NCBI GenBank assembly: GCA_902566635.1 | Contig: CACFJP010000001.1 | Span: 1-64,000 of the forward strand | DNA from: an uncultured Bacteroidota bacterium | GTDB taxonomy: Bacteria; Bacteroidota; Bacteroidia; Flavobacteriales; Flavobacteriaceae | DNA length: 64,000 nucleotides | Direction: 5' to 3' | Shown here: piece by piece, positions 44,958 through 54,393 of the stretch | Layout of the letters: the number at the start of each line of letters is the position of its first letter | Numbering within the stretch: position 1 is the stretch's first letter | The notes under the pieces: generated by a model | Told to the model about the DNA's origin: nothing | The model's database searches: none | Seen by the model: the letters and a program-made list of their open reading frames with translations, nothing else | Translations under genes and position numbers: made by a program

Positions 44958-47315
44958 ATGGAAAACTTAATTCAATATACACCCATTTTACTCGCAATTA
45001 CAGGTCTAATCGTCATGTACATACAATCTGTTTGGGTAAGAAAACAATCAGCAGGTACCGAGAAAATGCAGTCGATATCTAAGAGTATCAAAGAAGGTGC
45101 TCTGGCATTTTTAAATGCAGAATATCGTTTGTTGTTGGTTTTTGTAGTCATAGCATCAGGCGCTCTCTATGGGATATCAACCATGGTAGAAACCACAAGT
45201 TGGTTGATAGTTCCAGCTTTTGTTGTTGGTGCCATTTTTTCAGCTTTGGCTGGGAATATTGGGATGCGAATCGCAACAGAAGCCAATGCACGAACTGCAG
45301 AAGCAGCAAAAACCAGTTTACCAAAAGCACTCAAGGTGTCCTTTGGGGGTGGTACTGTCATGGGTCTTGGCGTCGCTGGACTTGCTGTGTTTGGATTAGC
45401 GTTATGGTTTTTGTTTTTAGTCGGACAATTTATTGATGGGTCTGATTTTTATACAAATATGACCATTGTTTTAGAATCATTGGCTGGGTTTTCGCTTGGT
45501 GCCGAGTCCATTGCTCTTTTTGCAAGAGTTGGTGGTGGAATCTACACAAAAGCAGCTGATGTTGGAGCAGACCTTGTTGGAAAAGTCGAAGCAGGTATTC
45601 CTGAAGATGACCCTCGAAATCCTGCAACCATAGCAGATAACGTAGGTGATAATGTAGGAGATGTAGCTGGTATGGGTGCCGATTTGTTTGGGAGTTATGT
45701 CGCAACTGTTCTTGCATCCATGGTTCTTGGAAACTACATTATTAAAGACATGTCGGAAGCTGGACAAACGCTTGATATATTTCAAGGGATGGGTCCAATT
45801 TTGTTACCATTGGTGTTGGCAGGCGTTGGTATTATAGCATCAATTGCAGGAACACTTTTTATTCGAATCAAAGACAATTCAGCCAAAGAAGCTGAGGTGC
45901 AGCGCGCCCTGAACACGGGGAATATCTTTTCTATTTTACTGACCCTATGTGCATCTTGGTTTTTGATTGATTACCTATTGCCCGAGACGATTAGTGGCAT
46001 GAAGTTTTTTGGCGAAGCAGCACGTGATGTGTCTTCAACCAACGTATTTTTTGCAACCATCGTTGGATTGGGTGTTGGGTACTTAATTTCCCTCTTTACA
46101 GAGTATTATACTGCCATTGGCAAACAGCCAGTGATGAGCATTGTAAAAAACTCATCTACAGGGGCAGCGACAAACATCATCGCCGGTCTTTCTGTTGGGA
46201 TGATCTCGACGGCTTCATCAGTCCTTCTATTTGCAGTTGCGATTTGGGGTTCTTATGCCTTAGCAGGGTTTTATGGAGTTGCGATAGCTGCGTCTGCAAT
46301 GATGGCAACGACAGCCATGCAGCTGGCCATTGACGCGTTTGGTCCCATCGCTGATAATGCAGGTGGTGTAGCTGAAATGAGTGAATTGCCAAGCGAGGTT
46401 CGTGAGCGTACTGATATTCTCGATTCAGTCGGAAACACAACTGCTGCGATCGGTAAAGGATTTGCGATTGCATCTGCTGCACTCACAGCACTTGCCCTAT
46501 TTGCAGCTTACGTAACTTTCACAGGTATCGATGGGATTAATATCTTTAAGGCAGATGTGTTGGCAGCCTTGTTTATTGGGGGAATGATTCCAGTTGTTTT
46601 CTCTGCTCTTGCCATGCAATCGGTTGGAAAAGCTGCCATGGAAATGGTGCAGGAGGTTCGTCGTCAGTTTAAAGAAATTCCAGGAATCCTTGAAGGAAAA
46701 GGAACACCTGATTATGCAAAATGTGTTGAAATTTCAACGAAAGCCGCTCTCAAAGAAATGTTACTTCCTGGTTTGATTACTATTGCCACTCCAGTTGTAA
46801 TTGGCTTATTTATGGGACCCGAAGCACTGGGTAGTTATATGGCAGGTGTGGCTGTTTCAGGCGTACTATGGGCGATCTTCCAAAACAACGCAGGGGGTGC
46901 TTGGGATAACGCCAAAAAATCATTTGAAGCAGGTGTTGAAATCAATGGGAAAGTGGAAAAAAAAGGATCTGAAGCGCACAAAGCTGCAGTCACTGGCGAC
47001 ACAGTTGGGGACCCTTTTAAAGACACCTCAGGTCCATCAATGAATATTCTTATCAAATTAACCTGTTTGGTTGGTCTGGTCATTGCCCCTATCCTTGGAG
47101 ATGGACACAGTGCCCAAGCTCATCAAATGAAAGAAGAACAAAAAGAAGTTAGTGTCGAAGTATCTAGCACCACTGAGGGTGAAACGATTGCTACAATCAC
47201 AACAATCACAACCAAAAACGGCGAAACCTCAGAAACAATTCAAGAGATTGTTGGAAGTCAAGAAATAATTGACTCTACACTTAATGAAATCAAAGGCTTA
47301 GAAAAAAACAAGTAA
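44958..47315 (+). CDS. hppA: K+-dependent membrane-bound pyrophosphatase
   Basis: Ion pump coupling pyrophosphate hydrolysis to export of H+ or Na+. About 16 hydrophobic segments in 785 residues. Substrate motifs include [37 protein letters not shown] and the C-terminal [27 protein letters not shown] has Ala where K+-independent enzymes have Lys, indicating the K+-dependent class; H+ or Na+ cannot be decided here. After the last membrane helix there is a 70-residue hydrophilic Thr/Glu-rich tail not found in most members. Confidence 0.95.
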   Translation: MENLIQYTPILLAITGLIVMYIQSVWVRKQSAGTEKMQSISKSIKEGALAFLNAEYRLLLVFVVIASGALYGISTMVETTSWLIVPAFVVGAIFSALAGNIGMRIATEANARTAEAAKTSLPKALKVSFGGGTVMGLGVAGLAVFGLALWFLFLVGQFIDGSDFYTNMTIVLESLAGFSLGAESIALFARVGGGIYTKAADVGADLVGKVEAGIPEDDPRNPATIADNVGDNVGDVAGMGADLFGSYVATVLASMVLGNYIIKDMSEAGQTLDIFQGMGPILLPLVLAGVGIIASIAGTLFIRIKDNSAKEAEVQRALNTGNIFSILLTLCASWFLIDYLLPETISGMKFFGEAARDVSSTNVFFATIVGLGVGYLISLFTEYYTAIGKQPVMSIVKNSSTGAATNIIAGLSVGMISTASSVLLFAVAIWGSYALAGFYGVAIAASAMMATTAMQLAIDAFGPIADNAGGVAEMSELPSEVRERTDILDSVGNTTAAIGKGFAIASAALTALALFAAYVTFTGIDGINIFKADVLAALFIGGMIPVVFSALAMQSVGKAAMEMVQEVRRQFKEIPGILEGKGTPDYAKCVEISTKAALKEMLLPGLITIATPVVIGLFMGPEALGSYMAGVAVSGVLWAIFQNNAGGAWDNAKKSFEAGVEINGKVEKKGSEAHKAAVTGDTVGDPFKDTSGPSMNILIKLTCLVGLVIAPILGDGHSAQAHQMKEEQKEVSVEVSSTTEGETIATITTITTKNGETSETIQEIVGSQEIIDSTLNEIKGLEKNK

Positions 47316-47338
47316 GAGATATTTGCAAAATGTACTAG

Positions 47339-47366
47339 AATGGGCGCCTATTTGGCGTCCATTTTC
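47339..47366. terminator. Putative hairpin terminator between hppA and dNK
   Basis: Stem AATGGGCGCC, loop TATTT, arm GGCGTCCATT with one G-T pair, overlapping the end of the convergent kinase gene. The T-tract after it (TTTTCAT) is weak. Confidence 0.5.
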
Positions 47367-47974
47367 ATATTCTCAAGTTTGCTGTCAATCGTTTGAATCA
47401 CTTGTTGTAGATCCTCAGAACAATCAACAAAATTGAGATCATCAACCTCTAAAATGATAAGGTTGTCTTTGTTATAATCATGAATCCATGCTTCATAACG
47501 CTCGTTTAATCGACTGAGATACTCGATGCTGATTGAGTTTTCATAAACACGTCCACGTTTGTGAATCTGGTTAACGAGGTTTGGGATAGAGCTTCGAAGA
47601 TAAATGAGTAAATCGGGACCTTTGACCAAAGACTCCATGAGCTGAAATAAAGAACTGTAGTTTTCAAAATCACGATGGGTCATCAGTCCCATTGCATGAA
47701 GGTTGGGTGCAAAAATATGAGCGTCCTCGTAAATCGTACGATCTTGTATCACTGTATTTTTGCTGTTGTGAATGTCTAAAGTTTGACGAAAACGACTGTT
47801 TAAAAAATAAACCTGGAGATTAAAAGACCAACGTTCCATTTCGGCATAAAAATCATCGAGATATGGGTTTTGCACAACGTCTTCGTACTGTGGCTTCCAT
47901 TTATAATGCTTTGCCAATAACTCTGTTAATGTAGTCTTTCCTGCTCCAATATTTCCTGCAATTGCAATGTGCAT
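47348..47974 (-). CDS. Deoxynucleoside kinase
   Basis: Phosphorylates deoxynucleosides for salvage. The 208-residue product has the P-loop IAGNIGAGKTTLTELL, the substrate Glu in YEDVVQNPYLDDFY, the DRTIYEDAHIFA motif and a LID region HKRGRVYENSISIEYL. Whether it prefers dA/dG or dC/dT is not visible. The start MHIAIAGN is the family norm; two longer starts exist. Confidence 0.92.
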   Translation of the reverse strand: MHIAIAGNIGAGKTTLTELLAKHYKWKPQYEDVVQNPYLDDFYAEMERWSFNLQVYFLNSRFRQTLDIHNSKNTVIQDRTIYEDAHIFAPNLHAMGLMTHRDFENYSSLFQLMESLVKGPDLLIYLRSSIPNLVNQIHKRGRVYENSISIEYLSRLNERYEAWIHDYNKDNLIILEVDDLNFVDCSEDLQQVIQTIDSKLENMKMDAK

Positions 47975-48145
47975 ATCTTCAATTTTAAGTCGCATAAAAA
48001 TAAAAAATAAAGTCAATTGTAAACACTAAATCAAATATTGTTTTACAATCTCAGATGCAAAGGTCATTTTATTCATTCATCTAAAAGTGCAATTCTGTTC
48101 AAGGTTTTTGTACTTTAGCTCAAATTACTAAACCAGGAATATATC

Positions 48146-49177
48146 ATGAAAAATTTAATTCTATCAGTTGTAACGTTCACACTTACCCTAACGACAGCTT
48201 CTGCCCAACTATTGGGTGGTATTGAAAACATATTATTAACCTCAACCGAGGATGCTCGTATTTTGGCAGAGGGCTATACTGCCCCCATCGGTAAAACCCT
48301 CACCTATGCCTTAAATTCAGGTTGGGCAACGAGTGCAAAAACACATAAAAAACTAGGTTTTGGCCTTACCATAGGAGCAGCCATTCCTTATGTGCCAGAT
48401 GCAGATTTAGTGTTTACCCCAACAGGACTCACTTCTTTGAATGTACCATCTGGATCATTGCCAACTGTATTTGGTGAGGGTGGTGATCAAGAGTTAAATT
48501 TTGCATTTAGTGAAAGTGTTTTAGGCAATCAAATCGATTATGCTGGTAAGCTTTCTTTTCCTGGTGGCTTAAAAGATGAATTACCCTTCGGAACACTTCC
48601 TGCCCCGATTATTCAAGCAAGCGTAGGTGCTGTTTTTGACACAGATGTATTGGTTCGTTTTGTGCCTACAATAGATATTGAAGGTAGTAGTTTCAAACTG
48701 TTTGGCTATGGATTAAAGCACAATATCATGCAGTATTTTGGGCCACTTGATAAGCTGCCTCTCAACATATCAGTTTTGGCTGCTATGTCCAAAGCAAGCT
48801 TGGAGTACGACTTATCAGACTCTACTTTTGGAGGGAATAGTGACAACCGCAATATTACATTCGAAGCAGATACCTTTACTATTCAAGCACTGGCCTCTAT
48901 CGATTTACCTGTGTTGAGTGTATTTGGCGCTTTAGGTTATAATAGCGGCAACTCACAGTTTGATGTCAGTGGTGACTATAGTATTGATTACGAACTACAA
49001 GGTTTGCCTACGATTTCAAGAGTACTTAATGATCCAATAAGTATAGAATCAGACGCGACTGGTGTGATGGGCCTCATTGGTGCTCGACTCAATCTTTTGA
49101 TTATGAAGATTTATGCCAACTATACTATTCAAGAATACAACACTTTAAACTTAGGAATTTCATTTAATTTTCGATAA
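48146..49177 (+). CDS. DUF6588 family probable outer-membrane protein
   Basis: A 343-residue protein with a signal peptide (NLILSVVTFTLTLTTASAQ) and a beta-rich, Gly/Asn-rich body that ends in an aromatic strand (NLGISFNFR), as in outer-membrane barrels. It resembles the DUF6588 family of Bacteroidota. No function known. Own promoter likely; the gene stands alone before the metK riboswitch. Confidence 0.75.
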   Translation: MKNLILSVVTFTLTLTTASAQLLGGIENILLTSTEDARILAEGYTAPIGKTLTYALNSGWATSAKTHKKLGFGLTIGAAIPYVPDADLVFTPTGLTSLNVPSGSLPTVFGEGGDQELNFAFSESVLGNQIDYAGKLSFPGGLKDELPFGTLPAPIIQASVGAVFDTDVLVRFVPTIDIEGSSFKLFGYGLKHNIMQYFGPLDKLPLNISVLAAMSKASLEYDLSDSTFGGNSDNRNITFEADTFTIQALASIDLPVLSVFGALGYNSGNSQFDVSGDYSIDYELQGLPTISRVLNDPISIESDATGVMGLIGARLNLLIMKIYANYTIQEYNTLNLGISFNFR

Positions 49178-49193
49178 TCGTTAAAAAAATATT

Positions 49194-49222
49194 TTGGAAT
49201 TTGTAATTGCGTTGTATATTTG
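49194..49222 (+). promoter_or_regulatory. Promoter for the metK operon
   Basis: -33 TTG at 49194-49196, 18-base spacer, -7 TATATTTG at 49215-49222; the riboswitch starts about 10 bases later. Confidence 0.65.
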
Positions 49223-49231
49223 CCATGCAAA

Positions 49232-49332
49232 AGAGGAAGGATTTGACTGATTGCAACCTCTCAAAAAAAGTGCTAAAACAGCTTTACTTTTTAGAGACTT
49301 ATCGCACTTCTTCTTCGCTAAAAAGTAAAATT
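49232..49332 (+). promoter_or_regulatory. SAM-II-type riboswitch and start-site hairpin before metK
   Basis: Stem AGAGG/CCTCT (49232-49236, 49257-49261) encloses GGATTTGACTGATTGCAA, followed by GTGCTAAAACAG. This order matches SAM-II riboswitches, including the pseudoknot pairs CTG 49247-49249 with CAG 49279-49281 and GCA 49253-49255 with TGC 49271-49273. Downstream, TTTACTTTTTAG (49283-49294) pairs perfectly with CTAAAAAGTAAA (49318-49329), ending 4 bases before the metK ATG and so able to hide the start site. AAGTGC 49268-49273 can alternatively pair with GCACTT 49304-49309 in that hairpin's loop. Confidence 0.78.
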
Positions 49333-49333
49333 A

Positions 49334-50593
49334 ATGCCATATTTTTTTACATCCGAGTCTGTAAGTGAGGGACATCCCGACAAAGTTGCTGATCAAATCA
49401 GTGATGCTTTACTCGATCATTTCATTGCCTTTGACTCTCAAAGTAAAGTTGCTTGTGAAACACTCTTGACCACTGGTCAAGTGATTCTTTCTGGTGAGGT
49501 GAAAAGTAAAACCTATCTGGATGTGCAACACATTGCACGACAAACAATTAATAATATAGGCTACACAGACGATGCCTATCAATTTTCAGGGAACTCTTGT
49601 GGGGTAATTTCACTAATACACGAACAGTCGTCAGATATCAACCGAGGGGTTGATCGCGAAAAAAAGGAAGATCAAGGTGCTGGTGACCAAGGAATTATGT
49701 TTGGTTACGCAAACAATGAAACAGAGAATTATATGCCTTTGGCACTAGCTGTTTCACACAAAATTTTAGAGGTACTTGCCGATTTCCGTCGTACCAAATC
49801 AGATATCACTTATCTACGCCCTGATGCCAAGTCTCAAGTCACAGTCGAGTACAGTGAGGATCATAAGCCCATACGAATTGAAACTGTGGTTGTCTCCACT
49901 CAGCATGATGACTTTGACTCAGACGAAAACATGGCAAGCCAGATTCGAAAGGATATTATTGAAAAGGTAATGCCTAAAGTTATTGCCTCTTTCTCACCTG
50001 AGATTCAGTCTTTGTTTTCTAGCGACTTGACTTACCATATCAATCCAACAGGAAAATTTGTTATCGGAGGACCACATGGCGATACTGGACTTACAGGAAG
50101 AAAAATCATAGTCGATACTTATGGAGGTAAAGGCGCCCATGGTGGGGGTGCATTCAGTGGGAAAGACCCAAGTAAAGTCGATAGAAGTGCTGCTTATGCT
50201 GCTCGGCACATTGCCAAAAATGTAGTGGCTGCTGGCATTGCAGATGAAATCCTTATTCAGTTGAGCTACGCGATAGGCGTTGCTGCACCCACTTCGATTT
50301 TTGTAGACACCTATGGCACATCAAACGTTGACTTGACTGACAGCGAAATCGCAAAAAAATTAGAAACGCTTTTTGACTTGACACCCTATGGTATCGAACA
50401 ACGTCTCAAACTAAGAACACCGATTTATGCTGAGACTGCATCCTATGGTCATATGGGACGCATACCAAAAAAGGTTAAAAAAGTTTTTGAATCTCCTTAC
50501 AATGGAAAAATCGTACACGAAGTTGAGTTGTTCCCCTGGGAAAAGCTCGATGCCGTTTCTTTATTACATTCATCATTTAAAATTAAATCTTAA
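49334..50593 (+). CDS. metK: S-adenosylmethionine synthetase
   Basis: Makes SAM from methionine and ATP. The 419-residue product has [52 protein letters not shown] and [19 protein letters not shown]. First gene of a four-gene operon for methionine and SAM; feedback through the SAM riboswitch directly upstream is expected. Confidence 0.98.
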   Translation: MPYFFTSESVSEGHPDKVADQISDALLDHFIAFDSQSKVACETLLTTGQVILSGEVKSKTYLDVQHIARQTINNIGYTDDAYQFSGNSCGVISLIHEQSSDINRGVDREKKEDQGAGDQGIMFGYANNETENYMPLALAVSHKILEVLADFRRTKSDITYLRPDAKSQVTVEYSEDHKPIRIETVVVSTQHDDFDSDENMASQIRKDIIEKVMPKVIASFSPEIQSLFSSDLTYHINPTGKFVIGGPHGDTGLTGRKIIVDTYGGKGAHGGGAFSGKDPSKVDRSAAYAARHIAKNVVAAGIADEILIQLSYAIGVAAPTSIFVDTYGTSNVDLTDSEIAKKLETLFDLTPYGIEQRLKLRTPIYAETASYGHMGRIPKKVKKVFESPYNGKIVHEVELFPWEKLDAVSLLHSSFKIKS

Positions 50594-50596
50594 AAA

Positions 50597-51874
50597 ATGA
50601 GCGCACAACAACTCTCAACAAACGCACTGCATCAAGGACATGATGTAACTGCTACACAAGGAACAAGATCAGTCCCTATTTTTCAATCTACTGCATACGT
50701 ATTTAACGACAGCGACCACGCAGCCAAACTGTTTTCTCTGGCCGAGCCAGGCTTCATCTACACCCGTCTGAACAACCCCACGATTGATGTATTGGAGCAG
50801 CGAATTGCTGCCATGGAGGGCGGACTTGCTGCAGTGGCAACTGCATCTGGAACATCTGCGCTGAGTACTGCCATTTTGGTTTTACTCAAAGCTGGTGACC
50901 ATATCGTTGCGTCAAACAGTTTGTATGGAGGGTCATATAATATGTTAAAAGTGTTGCTGCCTAGACTTGGCATCACCACGACATTTGTGGACCCTGACAA
51001 TCCGAAGAATTTTACAGATGCTGTTCAAGAAAATACACGTCTCTTTTTCGCTGAATCGCTTGGAAATCCAAAACTAGATGTTTTGGACCTCAAGGGTATT
51101 TCTAGAGAAGCTAAAACAGTAAAAGTGCCATTTATGGTTGACAGTACCTTGGCGACACCTGCGCTTCAAAACCCAATTGCATATGGTGTGAATATCGTGA
51201 TTCACTCACTTACAAAATACGCCAATGGCAATGGCTCAACAATGGGAGGTGTAATCGTAGATGCAGGTAATTTTGATTGGTCGAGTGGAAAGTTTCCAGA
51301 ATTTACCACACCTTCTGAAGGGTATCATGGGTTGGTGCTACACGATGTTTTGGGCCCAGCTGCATATATCGCAAAGGTTCGAATTGAAGGGCTGAGAGAT
51401 CTTGGTGCTGCTATTAGTCCATTCAATGCTTTTCAAATCATACAAGGACTTGAGACACTGGAAATTCGTATGAAAAAGCACAGTGAAAACGCACTTGCTT
51501 TGGCAGAATGGTTAGAGGCTCACGAAGATGTTGCTTGGGTAAACTACCCAGGACTTAAGTCGAGTAAGTACAATGCACTTGCCAAAAAATATCTCCCAGA
51601 GGGCCAAAGTGGACTATTGGCTTTTGGTTTAAAAGGAGGATTTGATGCAGGTAAAACTGTTGCTGATGAAACCAAACTGTTTGCATTGGTTGCCAATTTT
51701 GGAGACTCCAAGTCATTGGTCATCCACCCAGCCAGTACAACCCACCAACAGTTGACGCCAGAGGAGCAAGAATCTACTGGTGTGACCCCTGATTTAATTC
51801 GCCTTTCAGTTGGTTTGGAAAACGTTGATGACTTAAAATCAGACCTCCAACAAGCGTTTGATAAGGTTCAATAA
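50597..51874 (+). CDS. O-acetylhomoserine aminocarboxypropyltransferase (sulfhydrylase)
   Basis: PLP enzyme making homocysteine directly from O-acetylhomoserine and sulfide. The 425 residues show STNALHQGHDV, GFIYTRLNNPTIDVLEQRIA, and the PLP lysine in VIHSLTKYANGNGSTMGG; the length and PLP region match the MetY-type sulfhydrylase rather than the 380-residue cystathionine enzymes. Starts three bases after metK; followed by the acyltransferase that would make its substrate. Confidence 0.95.
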   Translation: MSAQQLSTNALHQGHDVTATQGTRSVPIFQSTAYVFNDSDHAAKLFSLAEPGFIYTRLNNPTIDVLEQRIAAMEGGLAAVATASGTSALSTAILVLLKAGDHIVASNSLYGGSYNMLKVLLPRLGITTTFVDPDNPKNFTDAVQENTRLFFAESLGNPKLDVLDLKGISREAKTVKVPFMVDSTLATPALQNPIAYGVNIVIHSLTKYANGNGSTMGGVIVDAGNFDWSSGKFPEFTTPSEGYHGLVLHDVLGPAAYIAKVRIEGLRDLGAAISPFNAFQIIQGLETLEIRMKKHSENALALAEWLEAHEDVAWVNYPGLKSSKYNALAKKYLPEGQSGLLAFGLKGGFDAGKTVADETKLFALVANFGDSKSLVIHPASTTHQQLTPEEQESTGVTPDLIRLSVGLENVDDLKSDLQQAFDKVQ

Positions 51875-51875
51875 T

Positions 51876-52853
51876 ATGTCTCAACTCGCCAACATTGCGT
51901 TTGAACAGTACACGACTCTATCGGGAGAGCAAATGGACTTGCAGTTATCCTACAAGCTATTTGGTCTTCCTTTGGGGAGTGCTCCTGTTGTGTTGGTCAA
52001 CCATTCTCTGACTGGGGATGCAGATGTGGCTGGTGAAAATGGCTGGTGGTCTGAACTCATTGGAGATGGTAAAGTCATTGACACCCATCAATATACCATT
52101 TTGGCGTTCAATTTCCCTGGGAATGGCGTTGACAACAACCTGATTGATAACTATGAGCATCTCGTGCTTCGTGATATAGCATACCTTTTTAAAGCAGCAC
52201 TAGACGAACTGGGAATTGATAAGCTTTATGCAGCTATTGGTGGCTCAATTGGTGGTGCTTTGGTTTGGGAAATGGGAGCGAGTTTTCCAGAGCTTATCGA
52301 AAACCTAATCCCAGTTGCTTGCGATTGGAAAACCTCTAGTTGGGTCTTGGCCAATACTTTGTTGCAAGATCGAATATTGCACAGCTCAAAAAACCCTTTA
52401 CAAGATGCACGAATCCATGCGATGATGTGTTATCGAACACCCGAGTCTTTTAAAGAGAGATTTGGAAGATCGATTCATGAAGAAAAAGAAATATTTAACA
52501 TCGATAGTTGGCTGTTACATCATGGTGAAAAGCTCAACAATCGATTTCAGTTACAATCTTATAAACTCATGAACCACCTCTTACGAACAATTGATATCAC
52601 TGAGGAACGAGGATCGTTTGAGGAGGTTGCTTCACAAATTAAAGGAACGATTCATTTGATTTCAATTGATACCGACTTGTTTTTTACTGATGCTGAAAAT
52701 CGAGAAACCTACTCGAGATTGATTGAGAGAAAAGTCAACCTTCATTATCACACCATATCATCTGTTCATGGGCATGATGCCTTTTTGATTGAATATGACC
52801 AACTCAATAGCATGTTATCCCCCTTATTTACCAATATATATGCACATTCATGA
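51876..52853 (+). CDS. Homoserine O-acetyltransferase-like alpha/beta hydrolase
   Basis: A 325-residue MetX-family alpha/beta-hydrolase-fold protein. Catalytic residues are visible: nucleophile Ser124 in AAIGGSIGGALVWEM, the Asp in ISIDTDLFFTD and the His in SSVHGHDAFLIEYD. It is shorter than typical MetX (about 350-380), but gene order with the O-acetylhomoserine sulfhydrylase supports homoserine acetylation. Starts one base after that gene's stop; its TGA overlaps the OsmC ATG. Confidence 0.88.
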   Translation: MSQLANIAFEQYTTLSGEQMDLQLSYKLFGLPLGSAPVVLVNHSLTGDADVAGENGWWSELIGDGKVIDTHQYTILAFNFPGNGVDNNLIDNYEHLVLRDIAYLFKAALDELGIDKLYAAIGGSIGGALVWEMGASFPELIENLIPVACDWKTSSWVLANTLLQDRILHSSKNPLQDARIHAMMCYRTPESFKERFGRSIHEEKEIFNIDSWLLHHGEKLNNRFQLQSYKLMNHLLRTIDITEERGSFEEVASQIKGTIHLISIDTDLFFTDAENRETYSRLIERKVNLHYHTISSVHGHDAFLIEYDQLNSMLSPLFTNIYAHS

Positions 52854-53278
52854 AAGTAGAACTCAAGCATCAAAACGGATTTCATTCATTCATCAGCAAT
52901 GACAGAGGACACAACATCTCTATTGACAACACCTCTAGTGAAAACCCTCAAGGGCCCAGCCCAATGGAACTCTTGCTAATGGGTGTAGCAGGATGTAGCA
53001 GTATTGATATTATTTCTATATTAAACAAGCAAAAAATTAAACCTGACAGCCTTCAAATACAAGTGGAAGGCGATCGTTTGGAAGGTCAAGTTCCCTCTTT
53101 GTTTACAGCAATACACGCTAAAGTTATCGTCACAGGAGATGTGCCTGCGGATCGTTTGTTTCGCGCAGCCCAATTGTCATTTGAAAAGTATTGCTCAGTA
53201 TCAAAAACATTAGAGCATACAGCCGCTATAACTTTTTCTGTCACAGTAAATGACACTCTGCATAATAAGCTACAGTAG
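52850..53278 (+). CDS. OsmC family protein
   Basis: A 142-residue OsmC/Ohr-fold protein. Both redox cysteines are present: one in LMGVAGCSSIDIISIL and one in SFEKYCSVSKTLEHTA, so peroxide reduction is possible. Co-transcribed with the methionine genes (ATGA overlap), a placement seen in other flavobacteria. Confidence 0.92.
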   Translation: MKVELKHQNGFHSFISNDRGHNISIDNTSSENPQGPSPMELLLMGVAGCSSIDIISILNKQKIKPDSLQIQVEGDRLEGQVPSLFTAIHAKVIVTGDVPADRLFRAAQLSFEKYCSVSKTLEHTAAITFSVTVNDTLHNKLQ

Positions 53279-53403
53279 AGAACTGATTTAATTGATATTG
53301 CCGCTTCTCAACTAATACAAGATTAAAATACTGGATAATACCGATGCCATTACCCAAAAATGTATTTTGATTCAAATTGAAGCTATCTAGGATTCAATTT
53401 GAG

Positions 53404-54177
53404 CTATTCAAGAACGGTTTCTAATACTTCGTAATATCGTTGGGCGATAAATTCTGCTCCTTGTTCATTATAATGAATATTATCGTAGAGATAGTCATCG
53501 GAAAAGCCATCAAACATATTTACTGCTATAACTTGTGAGCTTTCTTTGGTTTGTTCTTGAGCAATCTTATCAACATCCAAAACAGCTTGTTCAAAAATCG
53601 CTGTTAACTCCTGAGTCATAAAACTCCTTTTTCCTGGGGCAAGCTGTTCAATGAGAATGACGATGTCAGGGTTGTGATTTTGGAAGATATCAATAATACC
53701 ATTAATATTCTCAATTACATTTTCGTAAGGAAGGCCATCCAAAATATCATTTCCACCTGGTGAGCTAAATAGAACAATGTCAGGATATCCGGTTTCACGA
53801 AGTATACTTTCTAATTCTTTAAATATTTGTTTAGATGTCCAGCTCATTTTCCCCTGATGATCAGTATCAAATGAAAGGCCTTTATAATTTGGGTAAAAAC
53901 CCGTTTCCATTTCTGTACCGATGTAGTCAAAGTCCCAGCCCCCATCAATCAGGTCTTTCCATAAATAATATCGATAACTTTCAAACCAAGGATAAAACCC
54001 TTGTACACGAGATGCACCAAGGGGCATGATTTTGTTTTGGATGTTCTTTGTGATTTGATCTTCAGAAGTCTTTCCTTGATCGTGTTCATCATTTTGGCAG
54101 CCAAACAACAGGCACATCCAAAAAACCACAACCAACAAATTTGACAAACCAGTAAATTCTTTACGATATAACATCAT
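53404..54177 (-). CDS. SGNH/GDSL-like hydrolase lipoprotein
   Basis: A 257-residue putative lipoprotein (VVFWMCLLFGC). The SGNH blocks are: block I KIMPLGASRVQGFYPW, with the nucleophile Ser kept but the usual Asp before it replaced by Ala; block III SSPGGNDILDG; block V YDNIHYNEQGAEFIA with the Asp-His pair. Substrate unknown, probably an ester of a polysaccharide or lipid. Lies alone on the minus strand between the methionine and aromatic operons. Confidence 0.82.
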   Translation of the reverse strand: MMLYRKEFTGLSNLLVVVFWMCLLFGCQNDEHDQGKTSEDQITKNIQNKIMPLGASRVQGFYPWFESYRYYLWKDLIDGGWDFDYIGTEMETGFYPNYKGLSFDTDHQGKMSWTSKQIFKELESILRETGYPDIVLFSSPGGNDILDGLPYENVIENINGIIDIFQNHNPDIVILIEQLAPGKRSFMTQELTAIFEQAVLDVDKIAQEQTKESSQVIAVNMFDGFSDDYLYDNIHYNEQGAEFIAQRYYEVLETVLE

Positions 54178-54249
54178 GTGAATTGGTAAACTTTGAACTA
54201 AACCTACAAAAAAAATCATTTAAACATTTTTTTTTTCGGGAGATGCACT

Positions 54250-54257
54250 TACATTTG
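54250..54257 (+). promoter_or_regulatory. Promoter -7 for the pheA operon leader
   Basis: TACATTTG matches TAnnTTTG and ends 8 bases before the leader-peptide ATG, leaving an almost leaderless short ORF. Confidence 0.65.
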
Positions 54258-54265
54258 CATTCATT

Positions 54266-54331
54266 ATGAATAATACGGTAAACTATTACAGCGCTTTTTA
54301 TACTTCTCAAATGGAGCAGGACGGTTTGTAA
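54266..54331 (+). CDS. Aromatic-rich leader peptide of the pheA operon
   Basis: A 21-codon ORF (start MNNTVNYYSAFYT, end MEQDGL) with three Tyr and one Phe codon packed in codons 7-12 (54284-54301). It ends 62 bases before pheA and overlaps the 5' arm of the antiterminator. This is the classic arrangement for ribosome stalling under Tyr/Phe starvation. No separate function of the peptide is expected. Confidence 0.75.
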   Translation: MNNTVNYYSAFYTSQMEQDGL

Positions 54332-54391
54332 TAATATACGATGAAACAAATACAAAAAAGTCCTGATAACAACATCAGGGCTTTTTTTTTG
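54317..54391 (+). promoter_or_regulatory. Transcription attenuator before pheA
   Basis: Terminator: AGTCCTGAT (54359-54367), loop AACAAC, ATCAGGGCT (54374-54382), then a run of Ts to 54390. Antiterminator: CAGGAC (54317-54322) pairs exactly with GTCCTG (54360-54365), and TTTGTA (54325-54330) pairs with TACAAA (54351-54356). The two folds share 54359-54365 and exclude each other. A ribosome at the leader stop codon would cover the antiterminator arm and allow termination; one stalled at the Tyr/Phe codons would leave it free. Confidence 0.82.
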
Positions 54392-54393
54392 AT

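Noticed and set aside
49232-49281. Interpretation of the metK leader as a classic SAM-I (S-box) riboswitch
   Set aside because: The S-box blocks (GAGGGA..., GGCAACC in a four-way junction) are not laid out in the right order; the short single stem with pseudoknot fits SAM-II better.
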